Source of the DNA: Casuarina equisetifolia
Lineage: Eukaryota > Streptophyta > Magnoliopsida > Fagales > Casuarinaceae
Direction of reading: 5' to 3'
DNA: 64,000 bases
Assembly (NCBI GenBank): GCA_028551475.1
Contig: CM052360.1
Location: 24,436,682 to 24,500,681, forward strand
Translations under genes and position numbers: made by a program
The notes under the pieces: model-generated
Told to the model about the DNA's origin: nothing
Database searches by the model: none
The model's input: only the letters and a program-made list of their open reading frames with translations
In this document: positions 34,601 to 45,679 of the stretch, piece after piece
Position numbering within the stretch: position 1 is the stretch's first letter
Layout of the letters: each line of letters starts with the position of its first letter

Positions 34601-35310
34601 GTTGCTTTGTTGGGGACAAACCCAAGGAATGGTTCAAGTGGTTGGCTTGGTGTGAATATTGTTATAACACTAGTTGGCACAGTGGCCTCAAAACTTGTCC
34701 ATATGAAGTTGTTTACGGCAAAAAGCCACCCTCGCTGCTTTCCTATATTCCTGGCTCTTCCTCTGTGGCTTCTGTGGATGTGGCCCTGCATCAGCATGAT
34801 GACATGCTTAAACTCATCCGTTCCCGCCTCTTGGACGCCCAACACCGTATGAAATGCCAATATGACTCCAAGCATCGGGATGTCCAGTTCCAAGTTGGTG
34901 ACCGTGTCTTTCTCCGTCTTCAACCATATCGCCAAATGTCAGTTGCCTTTCGCCGTGCTCTCAAGCTTTCTCCCCATTTTTATGGGCCTTTTGAGATTGT
35001 TGAAAAGATTGGCTCCGTCGCTTACCGCTTGCAGCTTCCCCCTACCTCCAAAATTCACCCTGTTTTTCATGTGTCTTGCCTTAAAAAAGTGCTTGGTGAG
35101 GCCCTTGAAGTGCAATCTGACCTTCCCCATGAACTGGACAACGACACCTTAACTGCCACTCCTCAAGCTGTCCTTGAATCCTGCCGGAAGAAAAATCGTG
35201 CTCAGGTACTTATTCACTGGCAAGGCTTAGCTCCAGCTGATGCAACGTGGGAAGATGTGTCTGTCATTTCCCACCAATTTCCCGACTTTGACCTTGGGGA
35301 CAAGGTCTAA
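31700..35310 (+). pseudogene. Gypsy gag-pol remnant with four in-frame stops
   Basis: One frame runs to the TAA at 35308. It carries a zinc knuckle (CYNCDERYSPSHRC, 31756-31797), the protease motif DSGST (about 31990), RT words VDYRALN and MPFGLTNAPSTFQ, and an RNase H (CDAS, DALS). The integrase has an H2C2 region near 34073-34200 and a D-D-E core (MDFIDG, CDRG, QTEVLNR). A chromodomain-like end reads LIHWQGL and ATWED. Stops interrupt it at 33391 (TAA), 33904 (TAA), 33955 (TAA) and 34174 (TAG). The RT active site reads FFYD where the family has an Asp-Asp pair (33019), and one integrase zinc Cys is Tyr (34189). No frameshift is seen. Confidence 0.9.
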
Positions 35311-35326
35311 CTTAAGGGGGGAGAGT
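35311..35326 (+). promoter_or_regulatory. Polypurine tract of the gypsy element
   Basis: AAGGGGGGAGAGT immediately precedes the right LTR at 35327. This is the usual site and composition for plus-strand priming. Confidence 0.8.
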
Positions 35327-35877
35327 TGATACAACTACGTGGCCGACAAGCACGGACTATTACCATGCAGTACACCAGCTGGCATGCAAGCACTGCAAGC
35401 ACAACAGAAGACGTACACGCGTGGTGAACTGTTCCAGGAAAGGACGTGGTTGTTATCATCCGTATGTTATTTGTTTACTTTGCTTTTTTGTATTAGGCAG
35501 CGTGGAACACTCATCCTAAATGAGTATTTGTAATCCGCTTTAAGAGTAGGACTGGGTACGAGCTTGCAGGCTAGTGGGGGACATGTAATCTGCATAGCAG
35601 AAATTTTGACAGCTGCGGACTGGAAACTTCCAAAACCAAAGCTTGTATTTAAAGTAACGAAGCACAATGAACGAGGAGGCAAGTTTCCCAACGTTTGACT
35701 AGGAGGTCCGGTTCTCCCTCAATAGAGGCCGATTATCTATTTGGTTCTCACCTTCTCTTCCCATTGCTATCCATATCTCAGTCATCATAGCTCGTAAAAA
35801 GAAACATCCCAACTTCCAACTGGAAGACCGACCTCTCAGCCGTCCCTTTACCTAATCTTACGCCCAGGTTCTTAACA
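35327..35877 (+). repeat. 3' LTR of the gypsy element, complete (551 bp)
   Basis: It starts TGATACAAC and ends TTCTTAACA, followed by the ATCTA target duplication. It contains a possible TATA-like word (TTGTATTTAAAG, about 35644). Confidence 0.88.
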
Positions 35878-35882
35878 ATCTA

Positions 35883-36393
35883 TCACATCTGATTGGTGAG
35901 TGCAGGATTTATGAATAAGGAAGGGGCAAAAGCGGAAGGAGAGCATTTGTAGGTGGGACCAGATGTTGGTTCCTTGCATCCCATGCAAACAGCTTCAACA
36001 CTAAAGTAGTAACGGTTGCCCCCCTCACAAAATTCTTCCCCTTTGCAATTCTCCCCCTCTTCCACGTAGATCAAGTGATGTCTATTCTGAAAAGAACGAT
36101 GAGATCTTCTTACATTCGCCTCGGGGCATGACGCATGTATGAGAAATTTGCACTCCAAGCATTTGCAGGCGGGGCATCCGGATACTCCTTTTTTGCAAAG
36201 CCTGCAAATGGAATTGTCCGCGGCACCACTTTTTACCTCTTCAGTATCAATTATGACCGGCTTGGTATTACTTTCAATATCGCCGGCATTACTTTCTGGC
36301 TCTTCGACATCTTTTTCCATCTCTTTGGCATCAATTACTAGCTTTTCACAAAAAGATCAAATGATGCCACAAACTACAATATGCAAACTCCAT
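35883..36393 (-). pseudogene. DC1-domain pseudogene (copy 6), 5' part
   Basis: The start at 36393 (MEFAYCSLWHHLIF) is followed by an extra T that shifts the frame (TTTTTGTGA instead of TTTTGTGA). The next frame is open for 145 codons: MEKDVEEPES, CRLCKKGVSGCPACKC, CMGCKEPTSGPTYKC. It then shifts because of a 2-bp duplication (GGAGAGC at 35938, GGAGC in the copy at base 80). The gene is then cut by the gypsy insertion and resumes at 31174. Confidence 0.88.
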
Positions 36394-36460
36394 CTCTGTC
36401 TTTTTCTCTAAGGCACACAACAAAGCTAAAGATGGTTAGAATTCAAATTTGTGATCGAAG

Positions 36461-36549
36461 CATATGTTTAACATGATTACTAGACATTTATCAAATATGA
36501 AAATTAATTGGTGACAGATTATTAATATATTTATCTCAAAGTATTTATT
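36461..36549 (-). promoter_or_regulatory. Conserved block upstream of DC1 copy 6
   Basis: CATATGTTTAACATGATTAC, TTATCAAATATGAAAATTAA and ATTAATATATTTATC lie 70-155 bp before 36393, at the same place as in the other DC1 copies. Confidence 0.45.
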
Positions 36550-37042
36550 AAAAAAAAAAAGAGAGAGAAGAAGTAACACTATTATCAAATTAATCAAAAT
36601 GTTTGAAGTAATTGTTAAAAAAAGCTACAAATATTAGAAATTAACAAATATGTAAAGGAAAAAAAAGTGCATACCTACTATAAGATGCAAAGTTTAAGTT
36701 ATTTGTGCATATGATAAAAGAATGTGAAGTAAAGAATCACAGAAATTATACTCTTTTTCAAAGTAAAAAACTATTAGTTAGTTGTGCTTCCTAACTATCA
36801 TAGAGATCATTTATATAGGAGGAAATTTTTGCCTTGGATTATAAGGAACTACTTGTTCTTCTCCTTTTACTTTGCCTCTCAGATATTCTTTTCTATCGTC
36901 TTTATTCCCTTGCTTTGTCTTTTGCTCTTTGTCTCCTTGCTTTATTCTTTTTTTTTTCTCTGTAATGTGAAGTTGATGCTCAAATTCTTCACAGAAGTTG
37001 TCTGATTAAGTTTTCCAAATCCGATGACGGTTCAAACCTATA
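36550..37042. repeat. P module copy upstream of DC1 copy 6
   Basis: CATTTATATAGGAGGAAATTTTTGCC at about 36808 opens the P module, which ends at GATGACGGTTCAAACCTATA. The copia element begins 5 bp later, so the end of this module is displaced to 42181. Confidence 0.55.
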
Positions 37043-37047
37043 CCTGG
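37043..37047. repeat. Target-site duplication CCTGG, left
   Basis: CCTGG precedes the left LTR, and the same word follows the right LTR at 42176-42180. The repaired context (ACCTGG then AATTTGG) occurs uninterrupted near 60107. Confidence 0.9.
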
Positions 37048-37422
37048 TGTTAGAACCGTCGTCCACGTCAGCCACTGCGTCAGCATCCACGTCAGTGACA
37101 CGTCCGCCCTAGGGCCACGTCAGCCCTAGGGCCACGTCAGCAGTTCACGCATCACTCCTGCACACGATCAAGCGCAGTCGCCTTGCCCGCCGCTCGTCGC
37201 CAGACAAGTTTCCTTTTTCAGATCTTGTAATTTTGTAAAGATCTTCGATTCGATTTTGTGTGCAAATGCTTTTCCGTTTATAATCTGTAGCTAATCGTGT
37301 ATTTAAACGGTTCAATTTTAATAAAATGATATTGTAAATTTTATCCAATTTCTAGGGTTTTGATTTCTCTTCTGAATCGGTATTCCTCCGGTTGATCCTG
37401 CTGGAATTCTTGTTTTCTATCA
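37048..37422 (+). repeat. 5' LTR of the older copia element (375 bp)
   Basis: It carries four CCACGTCA words at 37063, 37087, 37115 and 37132. The last two lie in a 17-bp tandem duplication that the 3' LTR lacks. AATAAAATGATATTG near 37320 could be a polyadenylation region. Confidence 0.9.
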
Positions 37423-40400
37423 TGGTATCAACGGAGCCCACGGCCAATGCCTCCGTACCAGAAACCCCCATGACCGATCTTCAAAACCCTAACCCTAACC
37501 CTACCCCTCCCCTTCCCACAGTTTCGACGGCCTCCCCATCGCCGACGATGCCTGCTCCGACCGCCACAGAGCGCTTCGACGACACCAATTTCATCGTCTG
37601 GAAAACGTGCCTCTTGCTGTTTCTCATCTCCCAGCAACTCCTCCCAATTCTCAACAATCGTGAGCCCGCATCGCCTGAAACCCTAATCGGGCCTGATGGA
37701 TCAAAATTTCTCAACCCCGCTTATCAATTATGGCTCCTCTGCGATCAAGCTACGCTCGGATGGATTTTGGCGACCTCCACGAACACCGTCGTTATGCAGT
37801 TAACGGACATCCACTCCTTGGCCGCCGCCTGGACGCACCTCACGTGCTCTTACACGACCTAATCGTCTACTCGATCGTCCGTCCTTCGACTCCGCCTCCA
37901 CACCATCAGCCGTGGATCAAGAACTGTGACCAAATTCCTTCACGACGTGAAGGAAATTCTGGACCAGTTAGCTGCCATCGGCGGCCGCATCTTTGACGAT
38001 GAGTATTTCACTCACATCTTCCGCGGCCTCGGCAAAGAATATGACGGCCTCGCGACGTCGGTCTCAGTCCTGTAGCAAACATAGGACCTCACCCGCGAGG
38101 CTATCCACGGCCTAATTTTGGCCCAAGAGGGTCGCTCCAACGGCCGGAGCTCCACCTCGATTGCCCCCGCTACTTACGCAGCATTTCTGGGTCAGCTTAC
38201 GGGTCACGAACCCTCGGGTCAGCTTGCAGGCCAAGCGAACTTGGGTCAGTTCGCGGGCTCTGTGAACTCGGGCCAGCTCACGGGCCTCACGAACGTGGAC
38301 CTATTCGCGGGTCACGCGCATTCAGGTATGCCTCACTTGAGCCACGCTGACCCGAGCCTAAGCCCTGGCGCGCGTGCGGGCTCGCGCCAGCCCACATTCC
38401 CTGCAGCCCAGACCCATTCTGATGGGCTTCTCCCCAGCCCACCCGCCAATAATTGGGCCTCCCGTAATAATTTTCGGGGCCGTCGTCGCAACGGGCCCTA
38501 CTGCCACCTCTGCCGCAGAACTGGCCACAATGTGTCCAATTACCGTGAAAGGTTCAACCCAGCCTTCAGCCCACCCACCAACCACAACCCATCTAACCCC
38601 CAGGCCCATATATCCTACCCAAACTCTCTTCTCACCTATTATCCACCTTAAGCCCACAACACTCAACTTCCGCCTCCCTTATCTCACTATGAACCTCCCA
38701 ACCCACCCCCCTCCTCCTTAGATGTTGCCTTCTGGCATCCTGACTTGGGGGCCTTGCATCACATCATTGATTCCACCGTTGCCCTCACTAGTGTCACTCC
38801 TTACTCTGGTTCTCAACAACTAACCGTGGGTGATGGCGTCTCCCTTCCCATCACTCACACAGGTAACCTTCACACTTCCTCCTTTCAGTTACACAATGTT
38901 TTAGTTGTTCCTTCCATTTCTAAAAATCTTTTATCCGTTTCTCAATTCATGTCAGACAATAATTGTTATTTCATTTTTTCTGCCACTCATTTTTGGGCAA
39001 TTTCTTGTCTCACAAACCAGATTATCCTCCACGGAACACTTGATCGTGCTCTCTACGGTCTTGAGTCGTCTGACGTGTCTCCTCGTGTTTTCTTGGCGTC
39101 TCACTCCAGTCCTCTGCTTCTCTGGCACCATCGCCTGGGTCATCCATCACCACCCATTTTAGTTCGTCTGCTTCAATCTAGTCATATTCCCTATAATTCC
39201 CTTTCATATCCCCCATGTAAGGCATGTGCTCTAAGTAAGAGCCATCGTCATCCTCATCCCCCTACTCAGTCTCGATCAAGTCATCCTTTGCAACTAGTTC
39301 ACTTTGATATTTGGGGCCCTTCCCCCGTTGAATCTTCCAATAAAAATAAATTTTATGTCTGTTTTATTGATGATTTCTCCCGATTTACCTGGCTTTATTC
39401 GTTTCACACCCGCTCTCAATTCTTTCACATTTTTACTATTTTTCACAAGTTTGTCAAAAATCAACTCCAGTGTCACCTCTAAGCCATTCAGTGTGACGGG
39501 GCTCCTGAGTTTCTCTCTGAGTCCTTTCGTACCTATCTCCAGTCCGTTGGAATTTATCAACGCGTCTCTTGCCCATATTCTCCTTTTCAAAATGGCATTG
39601 CTGAACGCAAACACCGCCATATTATTAAAACTGGCCTCACTCTCCTTACTCAGGCCACAGTTCCCTCCCGTTTTTGGGACTTTGCATTTGAAACTGTTGT
39701 CTTTCTCATCAACCGTCTCCCCACCTCAGTCCTCAATAATATTTCTCCCTGGCAAACTTTGTTTCACCATGCCCTTAATCTTACTCACCTCTGCGTCTTT
39801 GGGTGTGCAGTCTTTCCCTATTTACGTTCTTATGCTCCCCACAAACTTGCTCCTCGCTCCTGAGCCTGTGTCTTTCTAGGATATCCTCCAGGCCACCGAG
39901 GTTATCGCTGCTACTGCCCTGTTACCCATCGCACCTATATTGCTGCTGATGCGGTATTTCATGAGGAGGACTTTCCCTATCATTAGATATCCTCCTCTCC
40001 CCCTTCCCCACCAGACCCCACCTCACCCATATCGGTGGTCCCTATCCTTCCACCCCCATTCACCGACCCTCATGAGATTCCTTCTCCCCTTGATCCCTCT
40101 CCCCCTCCGGCCCCTCCTTTGATCTCTCCACCCTCCCCTGGGGCCCCTGACCCCCCACCCCCCCCCCAACAACCCACTCGCCCCATGACTCGCCTACAAG
40201 ATGGCACTATCCCTCGCCGTCACCTCACCCGTGACCATACAATTGCCCTCCTTGCCACCACCCCATCCCACCCTAAACCTACATGCTACACTCAGGCTGT
40301 TCGGGAGGCTCATTGGCGTGATGCTATGGCTGCTGAGTATACTGCCCTTCTTCGAAATGGCACTTAGGCCCTGGTTCCTCCTCCACCAGGTGTCAAACCC

Positions 40401-41817
40401 ATTGGCTGTAAGTGGATCTACAAGGTCAAACTCAAGTCAGACGATTCCCTCGAGCGCTACAAGGCCCGCCTTGTGGCCAAAGGCTTTCATCAGCAAGAAG
40501 GGATTGACTACATCGAGACCTTTAGCCCAGTCGCGAAGCCAGTCACTGTTCGCACCGTCCTCACACTTGCCTACTCTCGTGGCTGGTCCATTCGCCAACT
40601 GGATGTTTCGAATGCCTTTCTTCATGGGCATTTATCTAAAGTTGTTTACATGACACAACCCCAGGGCTTCATTGATCCTGAGCACCCTCACCATGTTTGC
40701 CGGCTCTACTGCTCTCTTTATGGCCTCAAGCAAGCACCCCGTGCGTGGTACCAGCGTCTAAGTTCCTTTCTGGTATCCTTCGGGTTTGTCATCTCTTTGG
40801 CCGATACTTCCCTGTTCACGTTCCACACTCAATGGTGCAGCTTTGTCCTCCTTGTTTATGTGGATGATATTATTCTCACTGGCTCTCCGCACGCACCATT
40901 CTCAGCTCTTCTTCAGGCACTCCATCATGAGTTTGCCCTTAAGGATTTGGGCCCTATTCACTATTTTCTGGGCATTGAAGTTCAACCCATTCCTAGTGGC
41001 CTTATTCTCCATCAGGCCAAATTTACCTTGGACATTCTGACTCGTGCCAAGATGCAAGACGCCAAGGCCATCTCCACTCCGTGCTCCACTGATGAACCCT
41101 TATCGATGTACTTTAGGGATCTTCTCCCAAATCCCATTCAGTATCGCAGTATTGTGGGGGCTCTCCAGTATCTCACCCTCACTCGGCCGAACATTGCCTA
41201 TTCTATCAACACTGCATGTCAGTTCCTTCATAACCCCACCACTGCTCATTGGCAAGCGGTGAAGCACATCCTTCAATACCTGACTGCCACTCCCCGCCTA
41301 GGGCTTCTTCTCACTCGTGGCCCCATCACCTCTCTTCATGGCTTCTTTGATGCCGGTTGGGCGGGTGACTGCGATTATCGTAGGTCCGTGGGTGGTTTTT
41401 GCATCTTTCTTGGCCACAATCTCATCTCTTGGAGCTCTCGTAAATAGCGCACCGTTGCTAGATCAAGCACTGAAGCTGAGTACAAATCCCTTGCTGACAC
41501 CACTACCGAAATCATGTGGATTGAGTACCTTCTCCGGGATCTCAGGGCTCTTCCCCTCCAACCCCTAACCCTCTGGTGTGACAACCTGTCTGCTCTATAT
41601 TTAATGGCCAATCCTGTCTTCCATACTCAGACCAAGCACATTGAGATTGACTTTCATTTTATTCGAGAACGCCTTACTTGGAAACAACTATTCATCCAGT
41701 TCATCTCCACCATTGATCAACCTGCTGACATCTTCACCAAAGGTCTCTCCTCTGCTCGCTTTAAGCTTCTTCGATCCAAGCTGACTGTCCATACTGCCCC
41801 TTCAGCTTGCGGGGGGA
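37422..41817 (+). pseudogene. Copia gag-pol remnant, one frame with nine stops
   Basis: A single frame runs through Gag (FIVWKTCLLLFL, FRGLGKEYDGL), a zinc knuckle, protease, GAG-pre-integrase (LWHHRLGHP, CKACALSK), integrase (DIWGP, DDFSR, NGIAERKHR), RT (YVDD at 40857-40868) and RNase H (STEAEYKSLAD, KHIEIDFHF). In-frame stops lie at 37860, 38073, 38082, 38649, 39480, 39861, 39984, 40365 and 41445, and I find no frameshift. The protease motif reads DLGAL where the family has DSGA (38742). The last Cys of the CCHC knuckle is Tyr (38541). Confidence 0.92.
37423..37438 (+). promoter_or_regulatory. Primer-binding site of the older copia element
   Basis: TGGTATCAACGGAGCC adjoins the LTR end and resembles the complement of the initiator-Met tRNA 3' end, as is usual in plant copia elements. 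The ATG of gag (37422-37424) overlaps it. Confidence 0.85.
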
Positions 41818-42175
41818 TGTTAGAACTGTCGTCCATGTCAGGCGTTGCGTCAGCATCCACGTCAGTGACACGTCCGCCCTAGGGCCACGTAAGTAGTTCA
41901 CACATCACTCCTGCACACGATCGAGCGCAGTTGCCTCGCCCGTCGCTCGTCGCTGGAAAAGTTTCCTTTTCCAGATCTTGTAATTTTGTAAAGATCTTCG
42001 ATTCAATTTTGTGTGTAAATGCTTTTCTGTTTATAATCTGTAACTAATCGTGTATTTAAACGGTTCAATTTTAATAAAATGATATTGCAAATTTTATCCA
42101 ATTTCTAGGGTTTTGATTTCTCTTCTGAATCGGTATTCCTTCGATTGATCTTGCCAGAATTCTTGTTTTCTATCA
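41818..42175 (+). repeat. 3' LTR of the older copia element (358 bp)
   Basis: It starts TGTTAGAACTG and ends TTTCTATCA, followed by CCTGG. It lacks the 17-bp duplication of the left LTR and differs from it mostly by transitions. Confidence 0.9.
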
Positions 42176-42180
42176 CCTGG

Positions 42181-43469
42181 TAATTTGGCCATGGTTCAGG
42201 TATTTAAACTAAGTGATTAGCCTCTTTTGTTGAGTTGGAATCGATGGAAGATTCTACAATTTGAGGAGGGAAAAAATCTTTTCTTGTGCGTCTTGGTCTT
42301 GGTTTGGTGACGACCTTGCGATGCCCGTTTTGAGTGTCTTGATTAGGTGATGAATCTGGGCGTTTTTTAGACGAGGTGCGTCGCTGACTGCTAATAAAAT
42401 CTACAGAGAATGCCAAAATCTTGAATAACCTGAAGCAGATTATTGCTGCGCAAGATCTTGCTTTTTCCTTTTTCTCTGTCTCCACTGCTTTCTTCCTCAT
42501 TCCTGCTTACGTTTACGAACTCCTTTATTCTTTCACTTTGTTCTCTTCATTTTTCCAAATCTTTTTTTCTTTTGTTCTTCCTCTGTCTTCTCTTGTAATA
42601 TGCATGATTGTTCTTCTGCTTTGTTCTTTCTTTGTCCCTATCGATGAAGCAGGTTTATATGATTCCTCTTAGCCTAAGAACAAAATATGGATTAAATTTC
42701 GTACCAGTTGCTTTGTAGAAATTAGCTAATGTAAATTTGTGATCACTCAATGATAATTCACACACATACTAGCAATTTTGGGTTTGGTGTAGGTATTCAA
42801 GCTAAAATAATTAGCGTACTTTGTTAAGCCGGAATCATCTCTTTAGAACGGAAAGAAACATTGTTCTTCCTTGAACCTGTCAAACTTTATTATCCCAATG
42901 TGAATTGCTTAAGAAGCCTAATAACCTATGATTCATAAAAGGAAGTACAAAGCAGGAAGGAGGCCCGAGCACATGCTAGCGAAAGAAAGCCCCCAAACTT
43001 GGCCAACTAGCCACGTTCTTTACCTATAAAGAAGCAGCACATATTCAAGGATACATTAAACTTTCCTACTTTTCTGCAACCACCTCTTGGGTTTTGGTAT
43101 AAAAGGAATTAAACTTCAAGCACAAAATGAAGAACGTCACTTGCAAGAAAGGTATCCAATTCATTTTTTCTTTTTTCCTCTTTATCTTCTTCCCGTCCCT
43201 GTAGCAACCCAGGGGGCATAGTCACGGAAAAGTGGGCCATCTTATGCGCATATGTTGTTCATATATGATTCTAAGGGTGTTCTACGCCAGAACTTAGCCG
43301 TAAACAACATTATTTGCTGTTTCTGTACAACGCTAACTGTTGGATGTTTTGGAAAATGCCCTGTGAGTCTTTGATTATAAGCAATAATCTAGAATTAACA
43401 AGCAACATAGTGGGGAAGTTAGACTAATATTTTAAGGCTTTTGGGCTGTTCAGTTTCACACTTTTGGAC
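42181..43469 (+). repeat. Displaced P tail and Q module copy 2
   Basis: The part 42181-42480 resumes the interrupted module and matches 60110-60410 (CTTGGTCTTGGTTTGG, AGACGAGGTGCG, GAAGCAGATTATTGCTG). A Q copy follows at 42720-43470, with TATA-like CCTATAAAGAAGC at 43022 and ATGAAGAACGTCACTTGC at 43126. That short ORF stops after 26 codons. A 98-codon minus frame (42500-42204) is partly shared with the 60-kb copy, but it is unrecognised and shifted there. Confidence 0.45.
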
Positions 43470-43900
43470 GTCTTCAATCAATTGCAGGATTGCTGACTCT
43501 TGAACGAGCCAACCCTTTACTCTTTCGTCCCTATCACGCTTTCTTATTTCTTATACTGTTCTATGAGATTCTATTGTTCAGTATCCACAACAGCTGCGCT
43601 TTCAATTCTCATTATTCCCTATAAGCTTCATACTTTTCACACTTACCTTGAGTTTGCTGCTTTAATGGCTTCCTCTGCATCCAAAAAGCTTACCTTGAGT
43701 TCCAATGGCGGACCTCTCAGTTCAAGTAAGGTCTTAATGAGAAAGCGTAGTTATGAATCAAACAGGGAACAAAGATGGTCTTACGTGGAACAGAGATCCT
43801 AGCATCAGTAATATCCAAGCTCATCACCACCAACAGCCAGCAATATTGAGGGACTATCCTTGCATTCTACAACCCTTAATCTGCTTTTTTCCTTAAAAGC
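43470..43900 (+). pseudogene. Y module with possible SKP1-like N-terminal fragment
   Basis: A plus frame contains MASSASKKLTLSSNGGPLSS, starting with ATG at 43664, and then RKRSYESNRE. The opening words resemble the N-terminus of plant SKP1-like (ASK) F-box adaptor proteins, but the similarity covers fewer than 20 residues and the continuation does not fit. The module recurs at 62400-62830, where the frame stops after MASSASKKLT. Read it as a decayed fragment with a weak assignment. Confidence 0.25.
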
Positions 43901-44599
43901 GATGTTGAAGCTGTAAACGATACGCCTCTCATGAAGAAGCCCCCTCAAATGAAGGCCTAGTGAGTTCCAAACCAAGCTGTCTGCTTGATCTCCAACCAAG
44001 ATTTGTAAAGAAACATTCATTTTCTTCACTCCGTCCAAACCTTGTTATTTTTCTTTGCAGTCTACATTTTCTCCTAATGGTTGAACGAAAAATCATTAAA
44101 AATGATCAGATATCTCACCTCTGCTATTGAGTTTGCATGTCCTCTAAAGAATTCGAAGTGGAACAACAAGAGGATTCTGGCTAAGATTTCAATAAAACAA
44201 GCCATGGAAAACATGTCCAATGTGACCATTAGTGTGTAAAGTGACTGTTGTTATAGTTTATTTAATTGCTGCAGAGACAACTGAATTGGTTTTACCTAAA
44301 CTTATAGTTATTGAATCTCTGCAAAACAATTGAGCCACACAAGTTTAAAAATGTCCTTGACAGCATTATCATATGCAGTTAAGACATGCCTCACCCCATT
44401 GCTTTCTTCATTTCTGATTATGTTTATGTACTCCTTTATTCTTTCACTTTGTTCTCTTCATTTTTCTAAATATTCTTTTCTTCTTTTTTATGTGCATGTT
44501 CTTCTGCTTTGTTCTTTCTTTTTGTCTATGAATCAAGTAGGTTTGTATGATTCCTCCTGGCCTAAGAACAAAATATAGATTAAATTTTGTACCCAGTTG
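43901..44599. repeat. R module copy
   Basis: This has R words (TTATTTTTCTTTGCAGTCTACA, ATTGAGTTTGCATGTCCTC, GCATTATCATATGCAGTTAAGA). A minus frame at 44038-43805 (VSLQILVGDQADSLVWNSLG) shares words with 923-678 and 9655-9431, so a decayed gene may be part of this module. Confidence 0.45.
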
Positions 44600-45679
44600 C
44601 TTCGTAGAAATTGGCTAATGTAAATTTATAATCTCTTGGTGATAATTCACACATATACCTACAACTTTGGCTTTAGTGTAGGTATTCAAGCTAAAGTAAT
44701 TAGCCTGCATTGTTAAGCCGGAATCATCTCCCCAAAGGGGATAGAAACATTGTTCTTCCTCGAACCTGTCAAACTTTATTATCTCAATGTGAATTGTTTA
44801 AGAAGCCTAACAATCCGTGATTCATAGGAGGAAGGACAAAGCAGGAAAGGAGGCCCAAGCATCTGCTTGCAAAAGAAAGCACCCAACTTAGCCAACTAGC
44901 CACGTTCTTTCTCTTTAAAGAAGCAGCACATATTAAAGGATACATTACTTCCCTACTTTTCTGTTTTGAAGAGTGAAGCATCCCTGGGTTTTGGTAAAAA
45001 AGGAATTAAACTTCAAGCATAAAAAAAGGCATCACTTGCAAGAAAAGTATCCAGTTCATTTGATCTTTTTTCTTCTTTATCTTCTTCGTATCCCAGTAGC
45101 ACCCCAAGAGACATGGTCACTGAAAACTGGGCCATGTTTTGCACATACGTTTGTTCATATATGATTCTAAGGGTGTTCTAGGCCGGAACTTAGCCATGAA
45201 CAACATTATCTGCTGTTGCTCTACAATGCTAACTATTCGATGTATGGGAACATGTCCTGTGAGTCTTTGATTATATGCAATAGTCTAGAATAACTAGTGA
45301 CATTGTGGGGAAGTTATTCAAGATAACTAATATTTTAAGGCTTTGGGCTGTTCAGTTTCACCCTTACGATATTACAACTTCAAGAGGCACGCTGGCCGAG
45401 CTAGTGAACAAAATTCAGTTTTAGATTTATAATATGAAATGGTAGCCTTCACAAAATTTTGCTGGCCCAAGGGCAGTCCGTAGTAGTTGAAAAGCTCCCA
45501 TTGATGAAGAAGTTCATGTAGGTTAGTACTAACTCAACTCTTTATTCTCATGCAAGCTCTATAGGTTAATTCCCCCGTGATTAAGAAATGCAGAAAACAT
45601 GCAGAATTACCATCTTAAAAGATTTTTAACAGTGCTGTCTTCGGAGTTTTTACCAAGTGATTTTAGGACTTTGATAAGG
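44600..45679 (+). repeat. Q module copy 3 and W module copy
   Basis: Q words are AATGTGAATTGTTTAAGAAGCC and a TTTAAAGAAGCAGC TATA-like word at about 44919. The ATG of the short ORF is lost (CATAAAAAAAGG). A W copy follows at 45570-45680. Confidence 0.5.

Larger units (their letters stand above)
31180..35877 (+). mobile_element. Ty3/gypsy chromovirus-type LTR retrotransposon, defective
   Basis: Direct terminal repeats start with TGATACAACTACG and the right one ends CA. They flank a single-frame Pol region ordered zinc knuckle, protease, reverse transcriptase, RNase H, integrase and chromodomain-like tail. A 5-bp duplication (ATCTA) brackets the element. The two LTRs differ at about seven sites over about 515 bp by my count, so the insertion is recent. 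The 3' end of the left LTR, the primer-binding site and nearly all of gag are missing. The element sits antisense inside a DC1 coding exon. Confidence 0.93.
37048..42175 (+). mobile_element. Ty1/copia LTR retrotransposon, older and defective
   Basis: LTRs at 37048-37422 and 41818-42175 start TGTTAGAAC and end CTATCA. A primer site TGGTATCAACGGAGCC lies at 37423 and a G-rich tract just before 41818. Pol order is protease, integrase, RT, RNase H, as expected for copia. The LTRs differ at roughly 26 of about 358 aligned positions by eye (about 93 percent identity), so this is the oldest of the three elements. It is visibly more GC-rich than its surroundings. Confidence 0.94.

Noticed and set aside
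34397..34935. ORFs of 151 codons (plus) and 133 codons (minus) over the gypsy integrase
   Set aside because: They are shadows of the integrase frame, which carries the recognisable D-D-E motifs.
37484..37506. Telomere-like run CCCTAACCCTAACCCTACCC
   Set aside because: It lies in frame in the copia gag (Asn-Pro repeats), and the unit is CCCTAA, not the usual plant CCCTAAA. It is a coding microsatellite, not an interstitial telomere.
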